Shown here piece after piece: positions 29,809-41,378 of a stretch of 64,000 bases of DNA. The stretch comes from [Limnothrix rosea] IAM M-220 (GTDB lineage Bacteria; Cyanobacteriota; Cyanobacteriia; Cyanobacteriales; MRBY01). The notes beneath the pieces were generated by a model that made no database searches, was not told the DNA's origin, and saw only the letters and a list, made by a program, of their open reading frames with translations. The DNA lies in NCBI RefSeq assembly GCF_001904615.1, contig NZ_MRBY01000011.1:37038-101037 (forward strand), written 5' to 3'. The translations under genes and the position numbers were made by a program. Each line of letters opens with the position of its first letter. The stretch's first letter is position 1.

Positions 29809-32016
29809 ATGAATATTAATCGCGGTGCGCTCCTCTGCTTAGGGTATGTACTGGGTTTATTTCTGACTTGTCTGTGGGGCGGTATCAATGCCAATCCAAC
29901 TAGCTTGCAATGGGGTTTGGTCTTAGGGGCGATCGCCGTACTGACTGGCTGTGCAAGTTGGATTTTACCTAAGTACTTCTTTCAACTGCGATCGCCTTTT
30001 TTGTTAATAACAGGATTAATTGCCTTATTGGCTGTTGGTTATTTTCAGCTACGTACACCACGATTGTCGGCTGATCCTGTTTTTCAGCTCACTCAAACCG
30101 AACCTGCCCTCTTGAAATACCCCGTTGAAATATCGGGTACTGTGATTAGTCAACCCCGCCAAAAAAGTACTGATAAACAAAGTTTTTGGTTGTCTTTAGA
30201 AAAGATAAAAACGCAATTCGAGCAGTTCCCAACAAAAGGTAAATTATATGTCACTTTAAATGAAGTCGAAAAAACCATTAAGGTTGACAATAAAGTTTCT
30301 TTAAAAGGCCGCTTGTATCAGCCAAAGTCCGCTAAAAATCCTTGGTCATTTGATTTTTCAAAATATTTGCAAAAAAACAATACTTTCTTCGGCTTTACAG
30401 GGTGGGAAATGATGAGTTCCCAGTCCCCACAAATAGGATTCTCTAAAATTAGAGAAAGAATGATTAATGTTCACCAAAAATTTCTAAATCACGATCAAGG
30501 AGCATTACTAAGCTCGATGGTTTTGGGACGAAAGGCTGTAAATTTACCGGAGCCTATTTATGATCTTTGGGTAAAAGCGGGCTTAGCCTATACCATTGCC
30601 GCATCAGGATTTCACGTTTCCTTGTTATTAGGATGTACTCTCTGGCTGATCAAAAAAAAGCCGAAGAAAACACAATTTCTGGTTGGCATTAGTATTCTGT
30701 TTTTCTACATTTTATTAACTGGCTTTCAACCCTCTGTTCTGCGGGCTGCATTGATGGGCGTGGCGGGGCTACTCGCTTTAGTCTTAGATCGAGCAGTAAA
30801 GCCACTAAGTTTATTACTTTTAACCGCAACAATCTTACTCTTATTTAATCCTTTATGGATCTGGGATTTGGGTTTTCAACTCAGCTTTCTTGCGACATTT
30901 GGCTTGTTAACCACTTTAGAACCTATTCAGCAGAAATTAAGTTCTATTCCGAATGCGATGGCGACGGCGATCGCCATTCCGGTGGCGGCGAGTATTTGGA
31001 CATTACCTTTAATCGCATTGCAGTTTAATGTCATTGCAACCTACAGTATTCCTCTGAGTATTTTGTTAGCTTTGCCCATCATGATTGTCAGTTTGGGAGG
31101 CATGATTAGTGGTGCAATTGGTTTATTTATCCCTTTTCTAGGTGCGGCGATCGCCTACATCGTTGGCTTCCTACTTCAAGGGATGGTAATTCTTGTCGAA
31201 AAAGTTGTTGAACTGCCAGCTAGCAACCTTTCTATTGCTTCTTTACATTGGTCACAACTAGCCATTATTTACGGTGTAATGCTAATAATTTGGTTGACAC
31301 CTTGGGGGAAACGTCAGAGCAAAGTCCTAGGATTTGGTTTATTTATTTTATTTGTTGGATTTCTAACTTTCAAGCACTATAATACGACGAAAATCACAGT
31401 TTTTGCGACGAAGAACCAACCTATATTAGTAGCTCAAACCGCTGGCAAAAGCATTATTATTAATGCAGAAAAAAAAGACATCATTCAATTTTCTTTGACC
31501 TCTTATTTGAGACGAGCAGGTATCAATAAAATTAATGCTTTTGTTGAGTTAAATCCTGAGAATTTATCGACTTTCAAGCCAGAAGTCTTTCCTGATTTTG
31601 AAATCACTAAAATGTTTGTCCTTGCTAACCCTGAGGAATTGCCACAAAAGACACAAATCCTAAGTACCTTTGAGTTAAAAAGATTTAATAATTTGAGATT
31701 TCAGTTGCTACAAGAAACGCCATTATTGCTTGAGCTAAAATTAGACAATCAAGCCTTTTATATTCTGGGCGATCGCCAGACCGATGACCCACCACTAATC
31801 GATATATCAAAGGGCTATTTAATCACAAACCCCAAAAACATTGATCTCCAACTATGGGAAACCCTACGACCACAACAGGCGATCGCCATTGGCTCCCGCC
31901 GCGACCATTTCCTTGCCCCAAATCCCATCGTTTATTGGACAGAAGAAGATGGCGCAATTCAATGGACTCCCAAGCAAGGATTAATTTCTGTTGCACCAGA
32001 ACGATCTAACCCCTAA
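29809..32016 (+). CDS. comEC: ComEC/Rec2 DNA-uptake channel protein
   Basis: A 735-residue inner-membrane protein that imports single-stranded DNA in natural transformation. It has an N-terminal pair of helices, a soluble OB-like domain (about 95-200), and the competence domain with the signature AYTIAASGFHVSLLLG followed by GFQPSVLRAALMG and about eight helices (about 250-520). The C-terminal metallo-beta-lactamase-like domain (about 525-735) lacks the HxHxDH metal motif, so nuclease activity there is doubtful. Natural competence is known in several unicellular cyanobacteria. It stands alone, followed 154 bases later by gyrA. Confidence 0.9.
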   Translation: MNINRGALLCLGYVLGLFLTCLWGGINANPTSLQWGLVLGAIAVLTGCASWILPKYFFQLRSPFLLITGLIALLAVGYFQLRTPRLSADPVFQLTQTEPALLKYPVEISGTVISQPRQKSTDKQSFWLSLEKIKTQFEQFPTKGKLYVTLNEVEKTIKVDNKVSLKGRLYQPKSAKNPWSFDFSKYLQKNNTFFGFTGWEMMSSQSPQIGFSKIRERMINVHQKFLNHDQGALLSSMVLGRKAVNLPEPIYDLWVKAGLAYTIAASGFHVSLLLGCTLWLIKKKPKKTQFLVGISILFFYILLTGFQPSVLRAALMGVAGLLALVLDRAVKPLSLLLLTATILLLFNPLWIWDLGFQLSFLATFGLLTTLEPIQQKLSSIPNAMATAIAIPVAASIWTLPLIALQFNVIATYSIPLSILLALPIMIVSLGGMISGAIGLFIPFLGAAIAYIVGFLLQGMVILVEKVVELPASNLSIASLHWSQLAIIYGVMLIIWLTPWGKRQSKVLGFGLFILFVGFLTFKHYNTTKITVFATKNQPILVAQTAGKSIIINAEKKDIIQFSLTSYLRRAGINKINAFVELNPENLSTFKPEVFPDFEITKMFVLANPEELPQKTQILSTFELKRFNNLRFQLLQETPLLLELKLDNQAFYILGDRQTDDPPLIDISKGYLITNPKNIDLQLWETLRPQQAIAIGSRRDHFLAPNPIVYWTEEDGAIQWTPKQGLISVAPERSNP

Positions 32017-32170
32017 TCTCCAGCACTGTAGCCTTTAGAGGCCTTAGAAAATATGGTAAAATAATCACTTATCAAGTAAATAATTTCGAGCAAAAAAGAG
32101 TTGATTTTTGTCCTTCTTACTCTTTTTTTGTGGTTATTGACCCATTTCAACGTATCGGAGCCGAAAACCT

Positions 32171-34807
32171 ATGACCTCCCCACAGGAGCGCATTATTCCT
32201 ACTGACCTGAGCAATGAGATGTCTCGCTCATACCTCGAGTATGCAATGAGCGTGATCGTTGGTCGGGCCTTACCGGATGCGAGGGATGGTTTGAAGCCTG
32301 TTCACCGCCGCATTCTCTACGCGATGTATGAGTTGGGATTGACACCAGAACGTCCTTTCAGAAAATGTGCCCGTGTCGTCGGTGAAGTACTCGGTAAATA
32401 TCACCCCCACGGCGATACAGCCGTTTACGATGCCTTGGTGCGCATGGCTCAGGACTTCTCCATGCGAGATCCGCTGATCAATGGCCACGGTAACTTTGGT
32501 TCCATTGACAATGATCCCCCAGCGGCCATGCGTTACACCGAGAGCCGCCTCCAGTCCCTGACGACCAATGCATTATTGCGGGATATCGAGTCTGAAACCG
32601 TTGATTTTGCGGATAACTTTGACGGTTCCCAGCAGGAGCCTGTGGTGCTTCCGGCTAGAATTCCCCAGCTCCTAGTGAATGGCTCCTCTGGTATTGCGGT
32701 GGGAATGGCAACGAATATTCCGCCCCATAACCTTGCCGAAGTGATTGATGCGACAACAGCTTTAATTCATAATCCTGAGATTACGATTCCGGAGCTGATG
32801 CAGTTTATTCCGGCTCCTGATTTTCCCACGGGTGCTCAGATTTTAGGTCGTTCTGGTATTAAAGATGCCTACATGACTGGGCGAGGATCCATCACGATGC
32901 GAGGTGTGGCAGAAGTTGAAACTCTGCGCCAAAACGGTCGTGAAAAGGAAGCAATTATTGTCACGGAGCTGCCCTATCAAACGAATAAAGCTGCTTTGAT
33001 CGAACGCATTGCCGATATGGTCAATGAAAAGCGTCTCGATGGTATTTCTGATATTCGCGATGAGAGCGATCGCCAGGGGATGCGTATCGTGATTGAGCTG
33101 AAGCGAGATGCCTATGCCCAAGTTGTTTTAAATAATCTCTATAAGCACACACCATTACAAAACAACTTTGGTGCCAATATGTTGGCGCTGGTGAATGGCG
33201 AACCGCAATTACTTAATCTGAAGCAATTTTTGCAGGTCTTCCTCGATTTTCGTGTGGAGGTGATTACCCGCCGGACGCAATATGAGTTGCGTAAAGCCCA
33301 AGAGCGCGACCATATTTTGCAGGGATTGTTGATTGCTCTAGAAAATCTTGATGCAGTTATTGCCTTGATTCGTGGTGCTGCGGATTCAGTGACGGCGCGG
33401 ACAGAATTGATGGAGGGCTATGAACTGAGTCAGCCCCAAGCTGATGCTATTTTACAAATGCAGCTGCGTCGTTTGACGGCTCTAGAGGCCGATAAAATTC
33501 AGGCTGAGCACGAAGATTTACTCACTAAAATTATTGATCTTCAGGATATTTTGGCGCGTCGCGAACGTATTGAGTCCATTATCGAAGATGAGCTCACTGA
33601 AATTAAAACCATCCACCAGAGCGATCGCCGGACAGAGATTGTCTTTGGTGGCGGCGACCTCGAAGATATCGACCTCATTGCCAACGAACGTTCTGCGATT
33701 TTACTGACCGAGCAGGGCTACATTAAGCGGATGCCAGTGGCGACCTTTGAGGCGCAAAACCGTGCCACGCGCGGTAAAGCAGCAGCCAAAATGAAAGAAG
33801 ACGATGGCGTTGATCACTTTCTCACCTGTTGTGACCATGACCATGTGTTGTTCTTCACAGACCGGGGGGTTGTTTACTCGCTCCACGCCTACCAAATTCC
33901 CGAAAGTTCCCGCACTGCAAGGGGTTTGCCCGCCATTCAGCTATTGCCTATTCCAAAGGAAGAAAAAATCACCTCGATGATTCGGGTGAGCGAATTTACT
34001 GAAGACGAATATTTGGTGATGCTGACCCAAAATGGCTACATCAAAAAAACGGCGTTATCTGCCTTTGCCCGTATTCGTTCCAATGGTTTGATCGCGATTT
34101 CTTTAGAGGATGGCGACCAGTTAAATTGGGTACGTCTGGCTCGTCAAGAGGACAGCATTATCGTGGCTAGTAGTGAGGGTATGGCAATTCATTTCCAAGC
34201 TGATAGTAAACAGCTCCGTCCCCTTGGCCGTGCAACCCGTGGTGTGCGGGCGATGAAGCTTAAATCTGAGGAGGATCATCTCGTCAGTATGGATATTGTA
34301 TCGGCGCAAATTACGGCGGCGATCGCCTCATCGGAGGAAGCAGAAGAGGACGATGACAATGAAAGCGAAGAAATCCTTGATGAAGTCGACCAGGGTCCTT
34401 GGATTATTGCGGTCACCAATAGAGGCTTCGGTAAGCGCGTTCAAGTTGGTCGTTTCCGCCTTCAAAACCGTGCAGGTGTTGGTTTACGAGCGATTAAATT
34501 CAAATCAAAAGGCGATCGCCTAGCCTCCCTACGCATCGTAAATTCCGGTGATGAACTAATGCTCGTGACTTCCCGCGGCATCATGATTCGTCAGGCTGTA
34601 GAGTCTATTTCTCTCCAGTCCCGTAATGCAACAGGTGTCAGAGTCCAGCGCCTTGATAAAGAAGATGCTATTGTGGCGGTTGCCCTTGTGCCCGAAGCGG
34701 CGGAAGAGGATCTAGAAGCCATTGATGCCAGTGTTGAGGCAGAAGCTGAGCAAACAGTTGACGATGGCAGCGCGTCCGAAGTTATTCAAGCTGCTGAAGA
34801 AGAATAA
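32171..34807 (+). CDS. gyrA: DNA gyrase subunit A
   Basis: An 878-residue DNA-cleaving subunit of gyrase. The catalytic tyrosine is Y122 in AMRYTESRL, and the N-terminus [20 protein letters not shown] is canonical. The C-terminal pinwheel contains repeats such as [21 protein letters not shown] and [10 protein letters not shown]. The GyrA-box position reads QNRATRGKA, a form I associate with cyanobacterial GyrA rather than the enterobacterial QRRGGKG. An acidic insert (about 715-740, rich in Glu and Asp) and an acidic tail are present. A ParC-type role cannot be excluded by sequence alone but is less likely. Confidence 0.93.
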   Translation: MTSPQERIIPTDLSNEMSRSYLEYAMSVIVGRALPDARDGLKPVHRRILYAMYELGLTPERPFRKCARVVGEVLGKYHPHGDTAVYDALVRMAQDFSMRDPLINGHGNFGSIDNDPPAAMRYTESRLQSLTTNALLRDIESETVDFADNFDGSQQEPVVLPARIPQLLVNGSSGIAVGMATNIPPHNLAEVIDATTALIHNPEITIPELMQFIPAPDFPTGAQILGRSGIKDAYMTGRGSITMRGVAEVETLRQNGREKEAIIVTELPYQTNKAALIERIADMVNEKRLDGISDIRDESDRQGMRIVIELKRDAYAQVVLNNLYKHTPLQNNFGANMLALVNGEPQLLNLKQFLQVFLDFRVEVITRRTQYELRKAQERDHILQGLLIALENLDAVIALIRGAADSVTARTELMEGYELSQPQADAILQMQLRRLTALEADKIQAEHEDLLTKIIDLQDILARRERIESIIEDELTEIKTIHQSDRRTEIVFGGGDLEDIDLIANERSAILLTEQGYIKRMPVATFEAQNRATRGKAAAKMKEDDGVDHFLTCCDHDHVLFFTDRGVVYSLHAYQIPESSRTARGLPAIQLLPIPKEEKITSMIRVSEFTEDEYLVMLTQNGYIKKTALSAFARIRSNGLIAISLEDGDQLNWVRLARQEDSIIVASSEGMAIHFQADSKQLRPLGRATRGVRAMKLKSEEDHLVSMDIVSAQITAAIASSEEAEEDDDNESEEILDEVDQGPWIIAVTNRGFGKRVQVGRFRLQNRAGVGLRAIKFKSKGDRLASLRIVNSGDELMLVTSRGIMIRQAVESISLQSRNATGVRVQRLDKEDAIVAVALVPEAAEEDLEAIDASVEAEAEQTVDDGSASEVIQAAEEE

Positions 34808-34862
34808 AAGCGCTATTCAGCTTTGATTTATTTGTCGTTTTAATATTTAGGCTTAATATTTA

Positions 34863-34894
34863 GGCGCGTTGCAAACTATGCTACGCGTCTTTTT
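34863..34894 (+). terminator. Terminator downstream of gyrA
   Basis: CGCGT-T-GC pairs with GC-T-ACGCG, with one T/T mismatch, and is followed by TCTTTTT. It lies about 55 bases after the gyrA stop. A 13-base unit (TTAATATTTAGGC) is repeated in tandem just upstream (about 34840-34866). Confidence 0.65.
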
Positions 34895-34940
34895 GATGAG
34901 CAATAATAATTTTCCCTTAAAAACCTTAACCACTAAGCTG

Positions 34941-36689
34941 TCATGAATTATCAATTTCGGCGGCAAGAATACATCGAGAATCAATCAGACTAATATCTTT
35001 CTCTGTAAAAACTATACATTGTGTTTCTAGTCTTTGTAGAGCTGGTAATTTATTGGATGACTCTAAGGTGGCGATCGCCTGATTTGTTTCCGGTTGGAAA
35101 TGATTTAACCAACCATTATTCTTAAGATAAGCAGCCTTAAAAACATCGTCACTTATGAGCCATAAATCTACACTTGATTGAGCAATAAAACTCTGTAACT
35201 CTTTTAGATCAGTTGTGAAATGGGCGGCGATCGTATCTTTCGCTCTCTGGCGAAAACGATTGTAATAGCCTGTGTGATAGGGAATACCATATTCTTCCCC
35301 GATAAAAACACTTCGATTCGTAAAACTTGGAATATTATTGACTTCACTAACCACCGAGACAATAACTGTATCTTTTGACGTTTTTTCTAAGAAACTATAG
35401 AGCTGACTATATTGACCATAATGATAGCCCGTTACTGGAAAATCCTGATCGATCACCGGTTCAACTAAAATCAGAAAACCCAAGATTAAAGAAACTAAAA
35501 TTGGACTAACTTTAAAAAAAACAACCGATCTATTTTTGAGAATTAAAAAAAACTTTTGAATGACAATAACAAAGGTTACTCCTGAGAGAAGAGTAATGGC
35601 AAATCGTAAGGTATGGAGAGTATAACGGCTGGGAAGATAAAGTTTAAAAAGAAGTAAGTGAGCTAATATAAATAAAGTAAATCCAGAGATTATGAGCTGA
35701 AAAGTAATGGATAAGTTGTTAATTTCTTTTGACAACTTAAATTTATGTTTAAAAACTAAGACTATGGGCAATACAAGCGTTAGATAAGCAATATTTGGTA
35801 TTAACGCTGAAGTGATGCGAATCCCTGTGCGACTACCATTAAAAACATAGTCCCATACAGTATGTTGAAAAAAACTTGTTCGCCCTCCTGCCTCAAATTC
35901 AGGCAGCTGTTGAGCTTGGGCTAATGTAATGACTGGCTCGAATTCAGAACTGCTCAAAGCGAGAGGTAATAAAACAAAAAAAGCAATAAATAAACCAATA
36001 ATATTTAGTTGTAAGTCGGATTTGTCATGGTTGATTTTGATTCGTTTATTTTGAATTTGGAAACATCTCAGAGTTAGAACACCTGATGCTACGAGTACGA
36101 ATGATGGATAAAATAATCCTAGTAAAATAATTCCCAACCAAGAAAACACAAAAGATTTTCGTATAACTCCCCATAGAAAAAGAATAAAAATGGGAATTAA
36201 AAAAGCCTTTGCTGTACCCGAGCTTAAACCATCTTGCATCCAGAGATTTTGATTGAGGGCAATGGATGAAAGAAAGCCTGCTAGGGGAATATTGAGGATT
36301 TCTAAGCAGAATAGATAAGCTGTAAAGCTGGTTAATATCCCTAAAAGTATTGGGATGTAGTGGGAGACTGTTATCGGGTTAAATGAAACTTTTGCTAATA
36401 CCCAGTAGATAAACTTAACGCCTTGGGGAGAAATATTTTGGTAATAGTCTGCGATTAAATCATTAGGAAATAAGGCTGGATCAAGAAAACGCGCCATCCA
36501 GAAAATATGTTGCCTTGCATCGTCTTGAATCCAATATTCTGCTCCTGAAGCTTTGGCGATCGCCATACAAGGATAAAGAATACCAAAGAAAATCGCTGCG
36601 GCTAACCAATATAAGCTGCGCGGCTCGTACCAATTTTTAACTTGTGAAAAGAAAAAAGTATCTAAAGTTTTTGAATGATTCGAACTCAT
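34941..36689 (-). CDS. Polytopic membrane protein, GT-C glycosyltransferase-like
   Basis: A 582-residue protein with about 11 to 13 hydrophobic helices and a C-terminal soluble part (about 430-582). The N-terminal loop contains WIQDDARQHIFWMARFLDP, resembling the acidic catalytic loop of GT-C transferases that use polyprenyl-phosphate sugars, and a later motif reads LPSRYTLHTLRF. I do not recognise a specific function. It is divergent, with only 35 bases between starts, from a GT2 transferase of the polyprenyl-phosphate sugar synthase type, which would supply exactly such donors. This link is inference. Confidence 0.72.
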   Translation of the reverse strand: MSSNHSKTLDTFFFSQVKNWYEPRSLYWLAAAIFFGILYPCMAIAKASGAEYWIQDDARQHIFWMARFLDPALFPNDLIADYYQNISPQGVKFIYWVLAKVSFNPITVSHYIPILLGILTSFTAYLFCLEILNIPLAGFLSSIALNQNLWMQDGLSSGTAKAFLIPIFILFLWGVIRKSFVFSWLGIILLGLFYPSFVLVASGVLTLRCFQIQNKRIKINHDKSDLQLNIIGLFIAFFVLLPLALSSSEFEPVITLAQAQQLPEFEAGGRTSFFQHTVWDYVFNGSRTGIRITSALIPNIAYLTLVLPIVLVFKHKFKLSKEINNLSITFQLIISGFTLFILAHLLLFKLYLPSRYTLHTLRFAITLLSGVTFVIVIQKFFLILKNRSVVFFKVSPILVSLILGFLILVEPVIDQDFPVTGYHYGQYSQLYSFLEKTSKDTVIVSVVSEVNNIPSFTNRSVFIGEEYGIPYHTGYYNRFRQRAKDTIAAHFTTDLKELQSFIAQSSVDLWLISDDVFKAAYLKNNGWLNHFQPETNQAIATLESSNKLPALQRLETQCIVFTEKDISLIDSRCILAAEIDNS

Positions 36690-36724
36690 TTATACTTGGA
36701 TGGTTATAGTAAAAAAATGAAAAT

Positions 36725-37618
36725 ATGTCGGTTCCACAGCAATCGCCCTCTCTAGATGTTTTAGGTGGTGTATCTATTGTTATTCCAGTGTTTAATGAAG
36801 AGGAGGCGATCGCCGCAACAATTGAGCAAATAAATGGTATTTTTGCTGATACCAGTCAAGTTTATGAACTGATCATTGTTAATGATGGCTCCACTGATAA
36901 TACAGCTCACATTCTCAAAAAACAAACTAATATTTCTTTGTTTGAGCATCCCGTAAATCGTGGCTATGGTGCAGCTTTAAAAACTGGTATTGTTCATGCT
37001 AAATATGATTTGATTGTCATCACAGATGCGGACGGCACTTACCCAAATGAGCGACTACCTGATTTGATTGCCTTAGCTGAGCGTTTTGATATGGTTGTTG
37101 GCTCCCGCACTGGTGAAAATGTTACCTATTCTAATATTCGCAAAATCCCGAAATTCTTTTTAGTGGGTTTTGCCCAGTGGATCGCAAAACAAAAAATCCC
37201 TGATCTAAATAGTGGCATGCGGGTTTTTAAGAAAGAAATTGCCCAAGAATTTATCCACATTTTGCCTGATACTTTTAGTTTTACAACGACGATTACGTTG
37301 GCAATGTTAACGAATAATTATATTGTGCATTATGAACCCATTGATTATTTTCATCGGGTTGGAAATAGTAAAATCAAACCAATTCGTGATACTTTGCGGT
37401 TCTTTAAATTGATTTTTAGGACAGGGATTTATTTCGCGCCAATTCGCATTTTTGTGCCGATCGCCAGTTTGTTTTTTCTGGGGTTTCTAGTGTCTTTTTC
37501 TGTGGATTTATTTATTCGTCAAGACCTAACGGAGGCGACTTTAATTTTGTTTGTTGCTGCGACTCAAATCGGTATGTTTTCGCTTCTAGCGGATATGGTG
37601 GACAAGCGATTATCGTAA
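36725..37618 (+). CDS. GT2 glycosyltransferase, polyprenyl-phosphate sugar synthase-like
   Basis: A 297-residue family 2 transferase with a GT-A fold. The nucleotide-sugar site is VSIVIPVFNEEEAI with NDGSTDNT, and the metal motif is DADGTYP (DxD). Two C-terminal membrane helices (about 238-260 and 270-290) anchor it. This architecture fits dolichyl/undecaprenyl-phosphate mannose or glucose synthases. Its partner is probably the GT-C-like protein encoded divergently next door. It converges on aroE with a 29-base gap. Confidence 0.85.
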   Translation: MSVPQQSPSLDVLGGVSIVIPVFNEEEAIAATIEQINGIFADTSQVYELIIVNDGSTDNTAHILKKQTNISLFEHPVNRGYGAALKTGIVHAKYDLIVITDADGTYPNERLPDLIALAERFDMVVGSRTGENVTYSNIRKIPKFFLVGFAQWIAKQKIPDLNSGMRVFKKEIAQEFIHILPDTFSFTTTITLAMLTNNYIVHYEPIDYFHRVGNSKIKPIRDTLRFFKLIFRTGIYFAPIRIFVPIASLFFLGFLVSFSVDLFIRQDLTEATLILFVAATQIGMFSLLADMVDKRLS

Positions 37619-37647
37619 GATTTGTTATTTCTAAAAACAGAAAATAG

Positions 37648-38517
37648 TTATTTTCGCTGGGCTAAATGTTTCATGAATGCGTTACGCATTGTATCGACGG
37701 GAACGGACTGGGCTAACCATTTCTCTAGGGCGATCGCCCCCTGTTGGACGAGCATTTCTAATCCATCAAAAATCTCCGCGCCTTGGTCTTGGGCGAGCTT
37801 GAGAAATTGGGTGGGAGAAGGGGTATAAATCAAATCATAGGCAATACTATCGGTACTCAATGTCGCCATTAGTTCTGGTGTGACGGGTGATGCGTCAGTG
37901 TGGGGATGCATGCCGACGGGAGTGGAATTCACTAAAAATTTTGTATTGGGAATTAAGCGTTTTAGATCGCCCCAAAGATGGGTTTGTAGCTTATTTTCTA
38001 GGGGGGTTCCCTGCCAACTTTGAGTAAAATCTGCGAGCTTGTCTGGGTTGCGGCCTACCACATGGATTTGGGGACAACCGAGCTGATGGCAACCGACCAC
38101 CACTGCCCTCGCTGCACCGCCATTGCCGAGGATAACTGGGGAAATCGTTGACCAGTCTTTGTCTAACTTTTTCAGTGGTGCAATGAAGCCTGCCACATCG
38201 GTATTTGTCCCTTGCCAGCCGGTTTCGGTTTGCCAGACTGTATTGATCGCGCCGACCATCTGGGCTTCTGGGGCGATCGCCTCTAGGTATTGCATAATCG
38301 CCTGTTTATGGGGGATGGTAATGCTAAATCCTTTGAGGTCAATGGCTTTAAAACCATCGAGGGCGGTTTTGAGATCGTCGGCAGCGATGGGGAAAGCCAG
38401 ATAAACATAATCTGCACCCAGCTCGGCGATCGCCGCATTATGCATTAGGGGAGAAAAAGAATGTTTAACGGGGTTGCCGATCACACCCAATAGTTGTGTT
38501 GTCCCTAAGATTTGCAT
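37648..38517 (-). CDS. aroE: Shikimate dehydrogenase
   Basis: A 289-residue NADPH enzyme reducing 3-dehydroshikimate in aromatic amino acid synthesis. The substrate site has SFSPLMHNAA, the catalytic Lys in ITIPHK and Asp in TNTDVAGF. The dinucleotide loop is LGNGGAARAV, and NSTPVGMHP and DLIYTP are canonical. Full length. It is monocistronic, flanked downstream by the convergent GT2 gene and upstream by a decayed ATPase fragment. Confidence 0.95.
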   Translation of the reverse strand: MQILGTTQLLGVIGNPVKHSFSPLMHNAAIAELGADYVYLAFPIAADDLKTALDGFKAIDLKGFSITIPHKQAIMQYLEAIAPEAQMVGAINTVWQTETGWQGTNTDVAGFIAPLKKLDKDWSTISPVILGNGGAARAVVVGCHQLGCPQIHVVGRNPDKLADFTQSWQGTPLENKLQTHLWGDLKRLIPNTKFLVNSTPVGMHPHTDASPVTPELMATLSTDSIAYDLIYTPSPTQFLKLAQDQGAEIFDGLEMLVQQGAIALEKWLAQSVPVDTMRNAFMKHLAQRK

Positions 38518-38610
38518 CGTTTGCTTGCCCTACCAAAATATGGATTTATCATACAAAGAAATCGCTACTATTCAGCCTAGGATCAGTCGGAATGCTAGGG
38601 GATTTGTTTA

Positions 38611-39111
38611 TTGGGCAGGCGTTTACTTGTCATATGGCCTATACGATGTCTGCTAGTGCTCCGGTTCGGCGATCGCTTTGGGCAGATTACGAGTCGGAAT
38701 AGTCCAGAACCGAAAACCTTGCCGATGGTGCGGGTGCGAACAAAAACGGGCGAGGATGATCCGGCAGGGGTGGCAAAGATGCGAGAAATGGTGTTAGTGA
38801 GGGCTTTTCCTGATGTGTCACCGGAGACGTGGGAGGCTGAGATTTCGACAGTTTTTGAAGATCCAGAAAGCTTAAATCATTTGTGTCGGGTGAGTGGTGG
38901 TCATGTGCGAAATTTGTTGCAACTATTGTCGGAATGGGTACTGAAGGATTGGCGCAAGGGCAAGCTCACCCACGAAACCCTTGAGCGGGAAATTCGGGGT
39001 CGGCGGAATAATATTTTGCTCGGACTGGATGATGGGGAATAGGAGATGTTGCGGCAGGTTTATCGCACGAAAAGTATCGGGGGCGATCGCCCAGTGGATT
39101 ACTCAAGATAA
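38611..39111 (+). pseudogene. C-terminal relic of a cyanobacterial AAA-type ATP-binding protein
   Basis: From about 38718 the frame reads LPMVRVRTKTGEDDP, REMVLVRAFPDVSP and CRVSGGHVRNLLQLLSEWV, which I recognise as the distal part of a larger P-loop protein common in cyanobacteria. The Walker motifs are absent because everything upstream is lost. The frame is closed by TAG at 39040, where relatives have Trp (EWELLRQV-like; here E-stop-EMLRQV), and homology continues past it to the TAA at 39109. Truncation plus nonsense codon indicate a dead gene. The upstream 100 bases have no recognisable origin. Confidence 0.65.
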
Positions 39112-39298
39112 ATAGAACTGGTCAAACCCCTGACCCTCTTCGAGCACCTTCCCCAAGGAAAGATGAATAAACAAAATGAATGAGGTTGAAGTTGTTTTTG
39201 GGGCGATCGCCGCAGATGTGGCGAAACCTTTATGTCTAGAGAAAGGACTATGGCAAAATGGACGGGTTAAAGAAAACGTGAACGGGGTTGGGTATTGA

Positions 39299-40954
<1,656 letters not shown>

Positions 40955-40999
40955 AATCCCAAACACCTGTAAATTTTGTCGGCTAAACCCTTAAAAATA

Positions 41000-41314
41000 A
41001 TGCCCCAACCACTACATCACATCGTTCTCTTTGAACTCGCCACCACAACGACCACTGTCGATACCCAAGCCATCATCGATGATGGCATCGAACTCCTCGG
41101 CAAAATCCCCGGTGTACTAAGCGTTGACCTTGGTTTAAAAGCCCGCGAAGATCGTGAGGTTCATATCAAAACCTATCAGCTGGGTCTGTACGTTCAATTG
41201 GAAAGTAACGAAGCCCTAGATGTGTATTCTCCCCATCCCAACCACCAGGAGTTTCTCGCTCGCCACAAAACCAAATGGACAAAGGTACAAGTGGTTGATT
41301 TTTATGGCCAATAA
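41000..41314 (+). CDS. Dabb (stress-responsive alpha/beta barrel) domain protein
   Basis: A 104-residue single-domain ferredoxin-like protein starting MPQPLHHIVLFEL. The family pattern, an early His-His-hydrophobic strand, a GV-type strand (PGVLSVDLGL) and a late HPNHQEFL helix, is visible. Function is unknown; family members bind small hydrophobic ligands or act as oligomeric scaffolds. ATG 41000 is preferred to TTG 40976. It is 45 bases after pyrG and may be co-transcribed. Confidence 0.8.
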   Translation: MPQPLHHIVLFELATTTTTVDTQAIIDDGIELLGKIPGVLSVDLGLKAREDREVHIKTYQLGLYVQLESNEALDVYSPHPNHQEFLARHKTKWTKVQVVDFYGQ

Positions 41315-41344
41315 TCTATGGCCAATAATCTATGGACAATAATT
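41303..41344 (+). repeat. Three tandem 14-bp repeats at the end of the Dabb gene
   Basis: TATGGCCAATAATC is repeated exactly at 41303-41316 and 41317-41330, and once more with two changes at 41331-41344. The first unit contains the stop codon of the Dabb gene. Probably a slippage product. Confidence 0.85.
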
Positions 41345-41378
41345 CACAATTTTTTGGTGAAGATATGCCCCGTTCAGC

